In this document: positions 55,629 through 64,000 of the stretch, in pieces
Layout of the letters: every line of letters starts with the position of its first letter
Numbering within the stretch: the stretch's first letter is position 1
Source: Neiella holothuriorum
GTDB lineage: Bacteria; Pseudomonadota; Gammaproteobacteria; Enterobacterales; Neiellaceae
Assembly (NCBI RefSeq): GCF_019457915.1
Contig: NZ_JAHZSS010000024.1
Span: forward strand, 1 to 64,000
Direction of reading: 5' to 3'
Length of the DNA stretch: 64,000 bases
The notes under the pieces: model-generated
Seen by the model: only the letters and a program-made list of their open reading frames with translations
Database searches by the model: none
Told to the model about the DNA's origin: nothing
Translations under genes and position numbers: made by a program

Positions 55629-55868
55629 TTAGTCGTGTTGGCGTATGGTGATGGTTGGCGAAAAACTAGCATTGCCTAAGTGGTCTACGGTACAAATTGC
55701 TTCGCCTCGGCACAATACGGCGAGTGGCCCACGTTGAGTCATACGGACAAACCAAATATCCCAACCAAGCTTTTGCATAGCGTGAACACTGAGTTCTTGT
55801 GCCTGTGTTAGGCGAACCAGCGCGTTACTTCCGCGACGCTCAATTTCGGCTTCGACGACAGTATCCAT
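55629..55868 (-). CDS. Small protein of unknown function
   Basis: A 79-residue soluble protein, predicted mixed alpha/beta (VEAEIERRGSNALVRLTQAQ, then WDIWFVRMTQRG, LAVLCRGEAICTVDHLGNA). Convergent with epmA, 25 bases away. The upstream sequence AGGGAAAAG (minus strand) gives an acceptable ribosome-binding site. I do not recognise the family. Confidence 0.65.
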   Translation of the reverse strand: MDTVVEAEIERRGSNALVRLTQAQELSVHAMQKLGWDIWFVRMTQRGPLAVLCRGEAICTVDHLGNASFSPTITIRQHD

Positions 55869-56180
55869 TTCTTTTCCCTCATGATTAGCGCGTTCAAATT
55901 AGCAAGTTGTTGTTAAACATTTACGACAGCTAGCGAATGCTGCGAAGGCAGTAGCATCAAATTCTCTGATTCATAGGGTTAGTTGATAAAAATAGCTACG
56001 ACCTTTGCGATAACTTGAGGTGCCCCATATTTTGCCCTGCTGGCGTTAACTAATTTGTCTCAACGTTAGAGTTTGATGAGAACTTGACTAAAGTTAATAG
56101 GGCGAGCGGACGCAGTGTTGCGCCTTTGGCTGGCAGTTGGAGGATTTGTCAGGGAGATGACGAGCAATGTGGGTGACACC

Positions 56181-56774
56181 ATGATTACTTTGTTTGAATG
56201 CTGGAACGGCGGCATTGTTGAGTGGGACGGTTTGTCCTCACCTCAAATTAGTTTTTCATTTCCGGTCGCGAATGGCGATGTGCTGGCCTTCTTCTTAATA
56301 TGTGGTCGCATTGCGCAACTGCATACGCGCACAGACTGGCAACTTCGCTTTGGTACCACATCGGTGCGTATTCCATCTTTGCCTCAAAATGAAGTCAATC
56401 AGTTGTCTGAGCGCATTCGTCGCAAACTCGGCTACATGCCGTTGCTGGTGAATAATGTGCGGCAAGATGTGAATGCAGAAGAGAGTCTATTACGCCAGAT
56501 GCAGTGGGTCGAAATTGCGACTGGCCGAATTGATGCCTACCTACCCTTTATTGGTTTACGCCAAGGTAAACAGCGCTATGTACGCAATTTCACCCAACAA
56601 GTGCTGACGGGCGCTCAAGCTGAAGTCAGATTTTCTCGAGATGGCCACTTATGCGGCGGTTCGGATTTCAGCTTAATCCAATTGCTCGGTATCCATCGCG
56701 AGCCTAACTTACGAACTTCCAGTATGCTCCTGCAAGAGGCTTGGAACCAGTTAGGCCACGCCAGCAACCTGTAG
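56181..56774 (+). CDS. Protein of unknown function
   Basis: A 197-residue soluble protein. The ATG at 56181 is preferred because GGTGA lies just upstream; an ATG at 56157 would add eight residues. Segments such as MITLFECWNGGIVEWDG and RSYSRDGHLCGG-like RFSRDGHLCGGSDFSLIQLL suggest a mixed fold without signal peptide. I do not recognise the family. Single gene ended by a strong terminator shared with the convergent frd operon. Confidence 0.7.
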   Translation: MITLFECWNGGIVEWDGLSSPQISFSFPVANGDVLAFFLICGRIAQLHTRTDWQLRFGTTSVRIPSLPQNEVNQLSERIRRKLGYMPLLVNNVRQDVNAEESLLRQMQWVEIATGRIDAYLPFIGLRQGKQRYVRNFTQQVLTGAQAEVRFSRDGHLCGGSDFSLIQLLGIHREPNLRTSSMLLQEAWNQLGHASNL

Positions 56775-56796
56775 CAATGGCAAACCGCTAGACATT

Positions 56797-56825
56797 AAAA
56801 AGCCACCGTATTCGGTGGCTTTTTT
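56797..56825 (+). terminator. Bidirectional terminator between the unknown gene and frdD
   Basis: AGCCACCG and CGGTGGCT form an 8-bp GC-rich stem with a 4-base loop, flanked by A and T runs. It lies 18 bases beyond the frdD stop on the minus strand. Confidence 0.93.
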
Positions 56826-56842
56826 AGTGGCAAATCAGGTTG

Positions 56843-57205
56843 CTAGATGGCGATAAGGTAAGCGCCTGCAGCAATGGTGACCACAAATGCCATGCCATAC
56901 CAAAACACTTTAAAGAAGCCGCGAGCGACATCGACTTTTAAATCGTGCATGGCGTGATAAATCCGGTGGCAAGCATGCCACATGGGAAAAGCGATCACGG
57001 CGATCAATATTAGTTTGCCGAACCAATTGCTGGCAAAAGCATTGACGCTGGCGTAATCCAACTGCAACACACCAAGCGGCACCAGCAATCCGGTGATGAG
57101 AATGAGCGCCGGTGTTGCAAAAGCGGCAACTACGCCGCCAGCACCAAACAGGCCCCAAAAGATGGGCTCATCAGCGCGCTGGTATTGTTTACTGTGCTTA
57201 CTCAT
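56843..57205 (-). CDS. frdD: Fumarate reductase membrane subunit FrdD
   Basis: A 120-residue inner-membrane anchor subunit of quinol:fumarate reductase with three hydrophobic helices (about 27-45, 62-80, 98-118). Segments [20 protein letters not shown] and the short loop [12 protein letters not shown] are FrdD-like. Its start overlaps the frdC stop by 4 bases. Last gene of frdABCD, followed by a terminator. Confidence 0.95.
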   Translation of the reverse strand: MSKHSKQYQRADEPIFWGLFGAGGVVAAFATPALILITGLLVPLGVLQLDYASVNAFASNWFGKLILIAVIAFPMWHACHRIYHAMHDLKVDVARGFFKVFWYGMAFVVTIAAGAYLIAI

Positions 57206-57603
57206 GCGGCACCTCCTAAGGCGACAACGCCAATGATCACAACGCTGGCAACAACAAAGGCCACGTAATGCACAATGACCACGGGCTTATCCGTTAGTTT
57301 TTGATCGCCTTTTTGTAGGTGCATGGCTTTGGGCGCCAATGAGAACCAGGTGATGGCGTGGTACAAACACGCGACCAAGGCAATGACATGAAATACTATG
57401 TAAACGGGGTTTTGTAAGTGCCCCAGCCAGCCATTCCAAGCCGCTTCGCCTTTCACGAGCGCGGCTAAGCCCCACAGCAAAATCAACGAGTATAAGCCAA
57501 CGAATACGCTGGTTCCCTCGCGCAGCATGTATAGCGTATGGAAGCGATTGTTTAAAAACCAACTAGCGGTCATTGGTTTTACATAAGGTTTGCGCTTACT
57601 CAT
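57202..57603 (-). CDS. frdC: Fumarate reductase membrane subunit FrdC
   Basis: A 133-residue anchor subunit with three membrane helices. The N terminus [20 protein letters not shown] and the segment [19 protein letters not shown] match the E. coli-type FrdC, which with FrdD binds menaquinol. Its start and stop overlap the neighbouring frd genes by 4 bases each, showing translational coupling. Confidence 0.95.
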   Translation of the reverse strand: MSKRKPYVKPMTASWFLNNRFHTLYMLREGTSVFVGLYSLILLWGLAALVKGEAAWNGWLGHLQNPVYIVFHVIALVACLYHAITWFSLAPKAMHLQKGDQKLTDKPVVIVHYVAFVVASVVIIGVVALGGAA

Positions 57604-58346
57604 GATGACCTCCGCGGGCGAAGCTTAGACATCACAAAGTCTTTACTGCTTTCGACTTTGCCTTGTTGAATGGCTGCTGCTGGATCGACACCTTTCGGAC
57701 AGACTTCCGAGCAATAGCCCACGAACGTACAGCCCCAAACGCCTTCTTCAGCATTTACAATATCAATTCGCTCATCACGACCTTGATCGCGTGAATCTTG
57801 ATTGTAACGGTGTAACAAGGTCAGTGCTGCCGGCCCCATAAACTCATTGTTTAAGCCATATTGTGGGCATGCGGCATAGCACAAGCCGCAATTGATACAG
57901 AGGCTGTATTGGCGATAACGGGTAAGTTGCGCGGGCGTTTGTAGGTGCTCACCATCTTGTACCGAAACTGCATCTTGACGAATGATGTAGGGTTTCACTT
58001 CTTCAAGTTTTTCGACAAAGTCACCGATGTCGGACACCAGATCCCGTTCGATGGGAAAGTTCGCCAACGATTCAACGGTGAGCCCGGTGTTGAGATAATC
58101 GCGCAGGAACGTTTTGCACCCTAACTTGGGTACACCATTCACCATGTAGCCACATGATCCGCAGATTGCCATGCGGCAAGACCAGCGATAACTCAGCGTG
58201 CCATCAAGGTTATCTTTGATGTAGTGAAGTGCATCAATGACCGACATGTCGTCGGCGTAAGGCACTTCAAACTCTTGCATAAACGGAGCGTCATCTTGCT
58301 CCGGACGGTAACGTTGCACCGTCACGCGCATCATTGCCTGACTCAT
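57600..58346 (-). CDS. frdB: Fumarate reductase iron-sulfur subunit FrdB
   Basis: A 248-residue subunit that carries electrons from the membrane anchor to FrdA. The [2Fe-2S] ligands are in [18 protein letters not shown] and LGCKTFL; the 4Fe-4S and 3Fe-4S ligands in [12 protein letters not shown] and [16 protein letters not shown]. Length and motif order match E. coli FrdB. The 4-base overlaps with frdA and frdC are conserved. Confidence 0.98.
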   Translation of the reverse strand: MSQAMMRVTVQRYRPEQDDAPFMQEFEVPYADDMSVIDALHYIKDNLDGTLSYRWSCRMAICGSCGYMVNGVPKLGCKTFLRDYLNTGLTVESLANFPIERDLVSDIGDFVEKLEEVKPYIIRQDAVSVQDGEHLQTPAQLTRYRQYSLCINCGLCYAACPQYGLNNEFMGPAALTLLHRYNQDSRDQGRDERIDIVNAEEGVWGCTFVGYCSEVCPKGVDPAAAIQQGKVESSKDFVMSKLRPRRSS

Positions 58347-60142
58347 TGCTCACCTCCCGCTTTTGCTTCTGCCTCAGCTTGCGCTTCAGCGGCCGCGCCA
58401 TAAACGCGCTCTTTCGGTTGCGACTTAGTGATCACAACATCTTGATATTGAATATCGGGCACGCCACTGTCATTGCAGAAGGCGAGGGTGTGCTTCAAGT
58501 ATTTGTCATCATCGCGTTTTTCGTATCCATCAATGCGTTGATGGGAGCCGCGGGACTCTTTGCGGTGTAAAGCGGAATGAGCCATGACTGTGGCCACATC
58601 CAGCATGTAACCAAACTCAATGGCGTTGAGCCACTCGGTATTGAATACCGTGGACTCATCATCCAACTTGAGGTTGCCAAGGCGTTTTCGTAGATCGGCA
58701 AGTTCATCGATAGCGGTTTGCATCAGCCCTTCTTCACGGTAGATGCCAACGCCAGCTTCCATGGTTTCGATCAGCTGCTGGCGTAAGTCACCAAGCTTTT
58801 CAGTACCGTTTGAATCTTTTAATAGTGCTTCTGCTTGTTGCTGAGAGGCTTGCGCCTGAGCGATGGCTTGTTGCTCAGAAATATGGCAGGCAGTGAGTGC
58901 TCGCTCCGCCGCTTTCTCTCCTGCAACACGGCCAAGCACTGCTAATTCGGCCAGTGAGTTTGAGCCCAGCCGATTGGCGCCGTGCAAACCGGAGCTGGCA
59001 CATTCGCCCACTGCAAATAAGCCTTTGAGGCTTGTTTCACAATTTGGATCAACACAAATTCCACCCATGGTGTAATGCACGGTTGGCCGTACAGGAATCG
59101 GCTCATGGACAGGGTCAACACCGACATAAGCTTTGGCCAATTCACGAATGAATGGCAGCCGCTCATTGATTTTATCTTCGCCCAGGTGACGCAAGTCGAG
59201 GTGACTGACCGTGCCCCACTTGGAGTCGATCATGTTGCCTTTTTTCTCTTCGTGCCAGAACGCTTGTGATACCCGATCACGAGGGCCTAGCTCCATGTAT
59301 TTGTTTTTGGTTTGCCCCAACGGCGTTTCGGGGCCCATGCCGTAGTCTTGCAAATAGCGGTAGCCGTCTTTGTTAACTAAAATGCCGCCTTCACCACGAC
59401 AGCCTTCGGTCATCAAAATGCCGGTGCCGGGGAGTGCTGTTGGATGGTACTGAACAAACTCCATATCGCGCAGCGCAACGCCGTGGCGATAAGCCAGCGC
59501 CATGCCGTCACCCGTGACGATGCCGCCATTGGTGTTGTAGCGATAGACTCGACCCGCGCCGCCAGTGGCAAATATGACGGATTTGGCGCGAATGACATGG
59601 AAGGTACCTTCGGCCAGGTTAATCATAACCAAGCCTTTCACTTCGCCGTCTTCGACCAATAAATCGTGGCAGAAATACTCATCGTAGCGAGTGATATTGC
59701 TGTATTTGGTGGAGGTTTGAAATAAGGTGTGGAGCATGTGGAAGCCGGTTTTATCAGCGGCAAACCAGGTTCGCTCAATCTTCATGCCGCCAAACGCGCG
59801 AACATTAATGTGGCCGCTTTCTTTTCGACTCCAAGGGCAGCCCCAATGCTCCAGTTGCAGCATTTCTTCGGTTGAGTGTTCAACGAAATACTCCACGACA
59901 TTTTGGTCGCATAGCCAGTCGCCACCGGCGACCGTATCGTTGAAGTGATTGTCTAGCGTATCGTGATCTTGAATTACCGCCGCCGAACCCCCTTCCGCTG
60001 CCACGGTGTGGCTGCGCATCGGGTAGACTTTGGAAATTAAAGCGACACTCGAATCAGGGTACTTCTCAGCGGCAGCAATGGCGGCACGCAAGCCTCCACC
60101 CCCGGCGCCTACGATGGCGATATCGGTTGTGATTATGTCCAC
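58343..60142 (-). CDS. frdA: Fumarate reductase flavoprotein subunit FrdA
   Basis: Catalytic subunit of quinol:fumarate reductase; reduces fumarate in anaerobic respiration. The 599 residues start with the FAD-binding [20 protein letters not shown]. The flavin-attachment histidine lies in [13 protein letters not shown]. Further motifs are [30 protein letters not shown] and the active-site segment [16 protein letters not shown]. Very similar to E. coli FrdA by eye. An FNR-like site lies upstream. Confidence 0.98.
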   Translation of the reverse strand: MDIITTDIAIVGAGGGGLRAAIAAAEKYPDSSVALISKVYPMRSHTVAAEGGSAAVIQDHDTLDNHFNDTVAGGDWLCDQNVVEYFVEHSTEEMLQLEHWGCPWSRKESGHINVRAFGGMKIERTWFAADKTGFHMLHTLFQTSTKYSNITRYDEYFCHDLLVEDGEVKGLVMINLAEGTFHVIRAKSVIFATGGAGRVYRYNTNGGIVTGDGMALAYRHGVALRDMEFVQYHPTALPGTGILMTEGCRGEGGILVNKDGYRYLQDYGMGPETPLGQTKNKYMELGPRDRVSQAFWHEEKKGNMIDSKWGTVSHLDLRHLGEDKINERLPFIRELAKAYVGVDPVHEPIPVRPTVHYTMGGICVDPNCETSLKGLFAVGECASSGLHGANRLGSNSLAELAVLGRVAGEKAAERALTACHISEQQAIAQAQASQQQAEALLKDSNGTEKLGDLRQQLIETMEAGVGIYREEGLMQTAIDELADLRKRLGNLKLDDESTVFNTEWLNAIEFGYMLDVATVMAHSALHRKESRGSHQRIDGYEKRDDDKYLKHTLAFCNDSGVPDIQYQDVVITKSQPKERVYGAAAEAQAEAEAKAGGEQ

Positions 60143-60222
60143 TTAAGTTCTCCCAAGAACTGGCTCTATTTAGTTATTTTTTAGGGTCGTATTAATGGTA
60201 CTTATACGCACCTGAACTTAGG

Positions 60223-60236
60223 TTGATCGAGATCTT
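60223..60236 (-). promoter_or_regulatory. Putative FNR site of the frd operon
   Basis: TTGAT-CGAG-ATCTT matches the FNR consensus TTGAT-n4-ATCAA at 8 of 10 defined positions. It lies 81-94 bases upstream of the frdA start. Anaerobic activation by FNR is established for E. coli frd, which supports the reading. Confidence 0.5.
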
Positions 60237-60242
60237 TTTTTA

Positions 60243-60256
60243 ACAGACTAGTCTGT
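60243..60256. promoter_or_regulatory. Perfect 14-bp palindrome ACAGACTAGTCTGT
   Basis: ACAGACT and AGTCTGT are exact reverse complements without a spacer, next to the FNR-like site. The form resembles TetR-family operators, but no TetR gene is in the window. Confidence 0.5.
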
Positions 60257-60423
60257 GCTGACCCGAAGTGTTGTTAACTATAGGTTGTTATTGTGTTTTT
60301 GTGGCTGTTAATGGGGTGGGAAATCCGAGTTTTTGACAGGATTTATGAGCCGATACGGCGTCACAATTTCGGACTTATTTTATGTGGTGATGTAACATTC
60401 TGTGACGAAACTGTCTTCGTTTT

Positions 60424-60442
60424 GTCATTGATTCTCATTCAC
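60424..60442. promoter_or_regulatory. Putative Fur-family (Fur or Zur) operator of the metal-uptake cluster
   Basis: GTCATTGATTCTCATTCAC matches 12 of 19 positions of the Fur box GATAATGATAATCATTATC. It lies about 85 bases before the first gene of the cluster. Zur sites are similar, so the sensing metal cannot be decided by eye. Confidence 0.4.
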
Positions 60443-60525
60443 TAGCCGATTAGCATAGCGCGCCTACGATGTTCAGGTTTTGAACAGGCTCATTTAGAGC
60501 GCTAAATCGCTGTTTCTAGGAAACG

Positions 60526-60825
60526 ATGACTCAAGGTATTCAAGCAAACCGATTAACATGGCTATATGCCATCTTGATGGTTGCTTTAATTGGATTGCAG
60601 CTAGCAGCCAGCTGGCACAGCGCCGATCATGTCCATGAAGGAGATGATCAGCATGTGTGTACCTTGTGTTTAGCAAAAAGCTCGGTGGCGTCTTCGTCAC
60701 CTTCTCCTGAGTTAGTTGCCGCTTTAGTCTTGCTTTGTTTTGTGAGACGTCAGCAAGCGATTGTAACCATTCCGCAGGCCCCTGCTTCTGGCATGGGTTG
60801 CCGTGGCCCCCCAGTTGTAATTTAA
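60526..60825 (+). CDS. Small exported CxxC protein, DUF2946-like
   Basis: A 99-residue protein with an N-terminal hydrophobic helix (LTWLYAILMVALIGLQLAAS). A short motif DHVHEGDDQHVCTLCL follows, with histidines and a CxxC pair suited to metal binding, then a second hydrophobic stretch. This layout resembles DUF2946 proteins, which often precede metal-uptake genes. First gene of a plus-strand cluster with an outer-membrane barrel and ABC components. Confidence 0.68.
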   Translation: MTQGIQANRLTWLYAILMVALIGLQLAASWHSADHVHEGDDQHVCTLCLAKSSVASSSPSPELVAALVLLCFVRRQQAIVTIPQAPASGMGCRGPPVVI

Positions 60826-60910
60826 ACGCTATAAATTTCATCACTTATTGTCTTTAAATAACACACTCGCAGCGGTGGGCTATGCCGTTGCGCTTTGGGA
60901 GCAAACACAA

Positions 60911-62152
60911 ATGCGATTTATTCCAACAATGCTGGCAACTGCGGTCGCTACATCAATTTTTTCTGTAGCGGTCACTGCACAAGAGCAAGACGCAGTTCAA
61001 CAGCAAGATAAAAGCCTCATTAACATCAGTGCCATTCTTAATGCTGGCTTTACCTCTCGCGACAATGACTTTGAAGGTATCGGCGCGTTACCTGTAGATG
61101 GAGACCACGCGGGTGGCCCAGAAGACGGTTTCTGGTTAGATCACACCGAGCTCGCTCTGTCCGGTGCTGTAGACGATATGTTCTACGGCAAATTGACCGT
61201 TGTGCTGGAAGAGCACGATGACTCGACCGAAGTTGAAATCGAAGAAGCCTTTGTTCAAACCATGGGCATGCCGTATGGCTTGAGTGTTCGTGCGGGTCGT
61301 TTCTTGTCGAATGTTGGCTACCTCAACAGTAAGCATGCACACACTGACTCCTTTGTTGACCGCCCAATCGCCTACCGTGGCTTGCTCGGTCGTCATTACT
61401 ATGATGATGGTGTTCGCCTGAACTGGGTTGCACCAACGGATATCTATGTTGAGTTGGGTGCCGAAGCATTTGCTGGTGGCCAGTACCCTGCCTCATCTGG
61501 TGATACCGTGGGCAGCCAAGTTGCCTATGCAAAGTTTGGTGGTGACATTTCAGACAGCACTAGTTGGCAAGCTGGCTTAGCTTGGTTGCGCACGGACAAT
61601 GATCCAAACGAATGTTCTAGTCACGATCATGATGAAGAAGAAGATCATGATGAACACGAGCATGAAGTCGTTGAGTTCTGCGATTTTGACGGGGACAAAG
61701 ACTTCTATGTTGCTGACTTAGTGTTTAAGTGGGCACCTGGCGGTAACTACAAATATGAGTCATTAACCTGGCAGACCGAGTGGATTCAAGCCGACGAAGA
61801 CGGCCGCATTGCTCACGAAGAACATGACGAAGACCACGATGATCATGAAGAAGAAGGTGAGTGGGAAGCCTTTGATGCCAAGAACACTGGCTGGTACACC
61901 TCACTGGTTTATCAATGGTCGCCAAATTGGAGCGCCGGTGTTCGTTACAGCGAAATTGATGTTGATGCCGCTTATGACGAGCATGAATACAAGCCAAAAG
62001 CGTACGATGCGATGATTCAGTACAACCACTCGCACTTCTCCTCGCTGCGTCTACAGTTTACTCGTGACGAAAGTATTGATGGCGAAGAAGATGATGTGAT
62101 CAGCCTGCAATACACCATGGCGATAGGAGATCACGGTGCGCATACATTCTAA
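60911..62152 (+). CDS. Outer-membrane beta-barrel protein with His/Asp/Glu-rich loops, metal-related
   Basis: A 413-residue porin-like protein. The ATG at 60911 starts a signal peptide (cleavage near VTAQEQ). The barrel has repeated amphipathic strands and ends in AMIGDHGAHTF-like AIGDHGAHTF with the C-terminal aromatic residue used for outer-membrane insertion. Two long loops are extremely rich in His, Asp and Glu (SSHDHDEEEDHDEHEHE, HEEHDEDHDDHEEEGE), as in zinc-related surface proteins. No TonB plug is present. It is followed by a metal ABC binding protein overlapping it by 17 bases. Confidence 0.82.
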   Translation: MRFIPTMLATAVATSIFSVAVTAQEQDAVQQQDKSLINISAILNAGFTSRDNDFEGIGALPVDGDHAGGPEDGFWLDHTELALSGAVDDMFYGKLTVVLEEHDDSTEVEIEEAFVQTMGMPYGLSVRAGRFLSNVGYLNSKHAHTDSFVDRPIAYRGLLGRHYYDDGVRLNWVAPTDIYVELGAEAFAGGQYPASSGDTVGSQVAYAKFGGDISDSTSWQAGLAWLRTDNDPNECSSHDHDEEEDHDEHEHEVVEFCDFDGDKDFYVADLVFKWAPGGNYKYESLTWQTEWIQADEDGRIAHEEHDEDHDDHEEEGEWEAFDAKNTGWYTSLVYQWSPNWSAGVRYSEIDVDAAYDEHEYKPKAYDAMIQYNHSHFSSLRLQFTRDESIDGEEDDVISLQYTMAIGDHGAHTF

Positions 62153-63050
62153 GCTCGTTGGCCTGTGGGTTGTTGGGCTGCTACTCGCTAGCCCAGCGCA
62201 GGCAATGAATATTTTTGCCTGTGAGCCAGAATGGGCTGCGCTAGCTCGCGAGTTAGCGCCCGATGCCAATATCAGCAGCGCGACTACGGCTTATCAAGAT
62301 CCGCATTTTGTACAGGCGCGACCGAGTTTGATTGCCAAGTTACGCCGAGCCGATTTGTTTATCTGCTCGGGCTCTGAACTTGAAATTGGTTGGTTGCCCG
62401 CTTTGCAAATGCGTGCCAATAATCCGGCTATTCGTGATGGTCAGCCCGGCGCATTTTATGCTGCCGAGCAGGTTGAGCGTTTGGATGTACAAGAGCAGGT
62501 TGATCGTTCAATGGGCGATGTTCATGCCGGAGGCAATCCGCATGTTCATTGGTCTCCTTCGCGGATAGCTTCGATCGCCAAAGCGTTAGCGGCGCGATTG
62601 CAGCAATTGGATGGCGAACACGCAGCGCTGTACCAACAACGATTGGATGACTTTCTAATGCGTTGGCAACAGCATATTGGGCAGTTATCGGCCCAAGCAA
62701 AGCCGCTAAAAGGCACCGCGGTGGTGGCCTATCACACCAGTTATCGCTACTTGTTTGATTGGCTGAACATCGAACAAGTTGGTGACTTAGAGCCCAAGCC
62801 TGGCTTACCGCCCAGCAGTGGTCATTTGGCTTCGCTGGTCAGTTTGCAACAGCAGCAACCGTTCGCTCTCATTATTTTTAGTGACTACCACGATGATAAA
62901 GGTGCGAACTGGTTGGCGACCAAGACCGGCGTGCCGGCGATGAGGTTGGCGTACAGCGTTGATCCCAATAAGCCGGAAATGCAGGATCTGTTCGCTCTGT
63001 ATCAGTCGGTCATTGAGCAACTGCTGCAAAGTGTAAGCGCGCATGATTGA
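62136..63050 (+). CDS. Metal ABC transporter substrate-binding protein (ZnuA-like, cluster A-I)
   Basis: A 304-residue periplasmic binding protein starting at GTG with AGGAG upstream; it overlaps the barrel gene. Signal peptide to about PAQAMN. Expected metal ligands: histidines in YQDPHFVQ, NPHVHWSP and VVAYHTSY, and an acidic residue in FSDYHDD. The His-rich loop of typical ZnuA is absent. The final segment overlaps the permease start by 8 bases. Confidence 0.88.
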   Translation: MRIHSKLVGLWVVGLLLASPAQAMNIFACEPEWAALARELAPDANISSATTAYQDPHFVQARPSLIAKLRRADLFICSGSELEIGWLPALQMRANNPAIRDGQPGAFYAAEQVERLDVQEQVDRSMGDVHAGGNPHVHWSPSRIASIAKALAARLQQLDGEHAALYQQRLDDFLMRWQQHIGQLSAQAKPLKGTAVVAYHTSYRYLFDWLNIEQVGDLEPKPGLPPSSGHLASLVSLQQQQPFALIIFSDYHDDKGANWLATKTGVPAMRLAYSVDPNKPEMQDLFALYQSVIEQLLQSVSAHD

Positions 63051-63810
63051 GTTACTCCCGATACTAATACCGGCCCTTGTGGCCGGTTTATTGGTGGTAC
63101 TTACCCACGTACCGCTGGGCCATCAGGTGCTACGCCGAGGCATTATCTTTATCGATTTAGCGATTGCGCAGGTTGCAGCGCTCGGTATTGTGATTGCCCA
63201 TCAACTGCATCTGGTTGATTTATTTCACGGTGTTGAGTACCTGATCTCAGTGGCATTTGCGATGGCTGCAGGCTTGTTGTTGGCGGCGTTGGAAAAGCGA
63301 ATTCGACATCAGCTTGAGGCGGTGATTGGCTGTTTTTACGTGTTAGCCGCTACTGCCGGATTATTGGTGTTATCACACGATCCGCACGGTGGTGAATTGC
63401 TGAAGCAAACCCTGTCTGGCTCGATCTTGTGGGCGACCTGGGATGTGTTGCTGTGGCATGGCGTTATCGTCGCGTTGGTATTGGCGTTGCTATGGTTCAA
63501 AAGTAACTTGCTCAATGGCGTTTGGTTTTACCCTATATTCGCGTTAGCGATTACCAGTGCCGTCGATTTGGTTGGCGTTTATCTGGTGTTTGCTAGTTTG
63601 ATTATGGTGCCGTTAGCCACGCATCAACTCGCCAATCATAAAGCTCGTCTGTGGATTGGCTATGGCTTGTCTGTGGCTGCTTATGCGGCGGGTCTGTTAG
63701 TCTCAGCTTGGTGGGATCTTCCATCAGGAGCCACGTTAGTTTGGTGTTTAGCGATGATGGCATTGCTGTTTACTTGGGTACGCTCGCGTCAAACCAAGAA
63801 GCTAGTTTAA
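63043..63810 (+). CDS. Metal ABC transporter permease (ZnuB-like, ABC-3 family)
   Basis: A 255-residue inner-membrane permease with about eight helices. RRGIIFIDLAIAQVAALGIV is the family signature of zinc/manganese ABC-3 permeases. It is translationally coupled to the binding protein (ATGATTGA overlap). No ATPase gene follows: the next gene is on the opposite strand, with its stop overlapping the permease end. Confidence 0.92.
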   Translation: MIELLPILIPALVAGLLVVLTHVPLGHQVLRRGIIFIDLAIAQVAALGIVIAHQLHLVDLFHGVEYLISVAFAMAAGLLLAALEKRIRHQLEAVIGCFYVLAATAGLLVLSHDPHGGELLKQTLSGSILWATWDVLLWHGVIVALVLALLWFKSNLLNGVWFYPIFALAITSAVDLVGVYLVFASLIMVPLATHQLANHKARLWIGYGLSVAAYAAGLLVSAWWDLPSGATLVWCLAMMALLFTWVRSRQTKKLV

Positions 63811-64000
63811 CGCTTGGACCATTGCTGTAACGGCTTCGCGGGTGGTGGTTATTTGCTGAGTAAGCGCGTCATTGCTGGCGCGCTGTTCGGTGAGTGTGGG
63901 CCAGTGTTGTTGCCATTGGTCGACTAACCGCTCTGTTTGTGCCGGCACCGGAGCGGGCAGCAACACGCTGAAATCTCGGATTAACAACACATGATTCCAG
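63802..64000 (-). CDS. 3' part of a gene entering from the right edge
   Basis: An open frame that runs without a stop to the right edge, so the true start lies outside the window. The visible 65 codons end in QITTTREAVTAMVQALN and contain LLIRDFSVLLPAPVPAQTER, a soluble helical C terminus. The stop overlaps the permease by 9 bases. Product not recognisable from this part. Confidence 0.6.
   Translation of the reverse strand, partial: WNHVLLIRDFSVLLPAPVPAQTERLVDQWQQHWPTLTEQRASNDALTQQITTTREAVTAMVQALN

Larger units (their letters stand above)
60143..60525. other. Divergent control region between frdA and the metal-uptake genes
   Basis: About 380 bases without a gene. It holds an FNR-like site (60223-60236), a perfect 14-bp palindrome (60243-60256) and a Fur-type box (60424-60442). 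TTCTGTGACGAAACTG near 60390-60410 has no assigned role. Confidence 0.55.

Noticed and set aside
60385-60400. GATGTAACATTC read as a Zur operator
   Set aside because: Only one half resembles the Zur consensus; the Fur-type box at 60424 is the better candidate.

Overview
The window looks like chromosome of a free-living, probably marine gammaproteobacterium near the Alteromonadales. This is inferred from gene content and gene order, not from any rRNA gene. The cutA-dsbD, fxsA and groESL neighbourhood matches the arrangement in enterics and Shewanella-like bacteria. E. coli-like FrdABCD, an EF-P/EpmA/EpmB set, a DUF3083-type protein and many-haem cytochromes point the same way. I see no rRNA, tRNA, CRISPR array or prophage. 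The only mobile-element trace is a likely insertion-sequence end at the extreme left edge.

Layout. 1-5.7 kb: a possible IS end, then aroQ-accB-accC (dehydroquinase, acetyl-CoA carboxylase) and cutA-dsbD on the minus strand, and fxsA on plus. 5.9-13.6 kb: a DUF3083-like protein, a tetranucleotide repeat, a DUF418-like membrane protein, a PL7 alginate lyase, a Na/Pi symporter and heat-shock groESL with a near-consensus sigma-32 promoter. 13.7-29.2 kb: signalling and housekeeping genes. These are a membrane diguanylate cyclase, a Cache-domain protein, a nucleotidyltransferase-like protein, an RhlE-type helicase, a YhcC-type radical SAM protein, an S9 peptidase, an NrtS-like protein, a DmeF-type metal exporter, an amidohydrolase, a solute-binding protein, a YdjM-type membrane hydrolase, an MscS channel and a mercaptopyruvate sulfurtransferase.

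29.5-35.4 kb is the most unusual region: six minus-strand genes in one apparent operon. They encode a NirB-like flavoprotein fused to a membrane domain, an eleven-haem c cytochrome, a DUF3365 haem lipoprotein, a cytochrome c5-like lipoprotein, a group I truncated haemoglobin and a ferredoxin-reductase. Upstream lies a strong match to the NO-sensor NsrR operator. I read it as an uncharacterised electron-transfer chain linked to reactive nitrogen chemistry; no function is proven.

37.1-41.3 kb is a thiamine salvage operon: TPP riboswitch, TonB-dependent receptor, thiamine-binding protein, PnuT-type permease and a kinase of the aminoglycoside-phosphotransferase fold. 41.3-50.5 kb is mixed. It holds an SH3-like periplasmic protein, an orphan radical SAM enzyme divergent from a small secreted protein across a perfect CRP half-site pair, a nitroreductase, a thioesterase, a NifX-like/DUF134 pair with a perfect inverted repeat, a LacI regulator and a Gfo/Idh oxidoreductase. 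50.5-55.6 kb carries the EF-P beta-lysylation genes (epmB, efp, epmA) around a secreted unknown and a GH13 glycosidase. 56.8-60.1 kb is frdABCD with an FNR-like site. 60.5-63.8 kb is a metal-uptake (probably zinc) cluster: a small CxxC protein, a His/Asp/Glu-rich outer-membrane barrel, an ABC binding protein and an ABC permease. No ATPase gene is present before the window ends.
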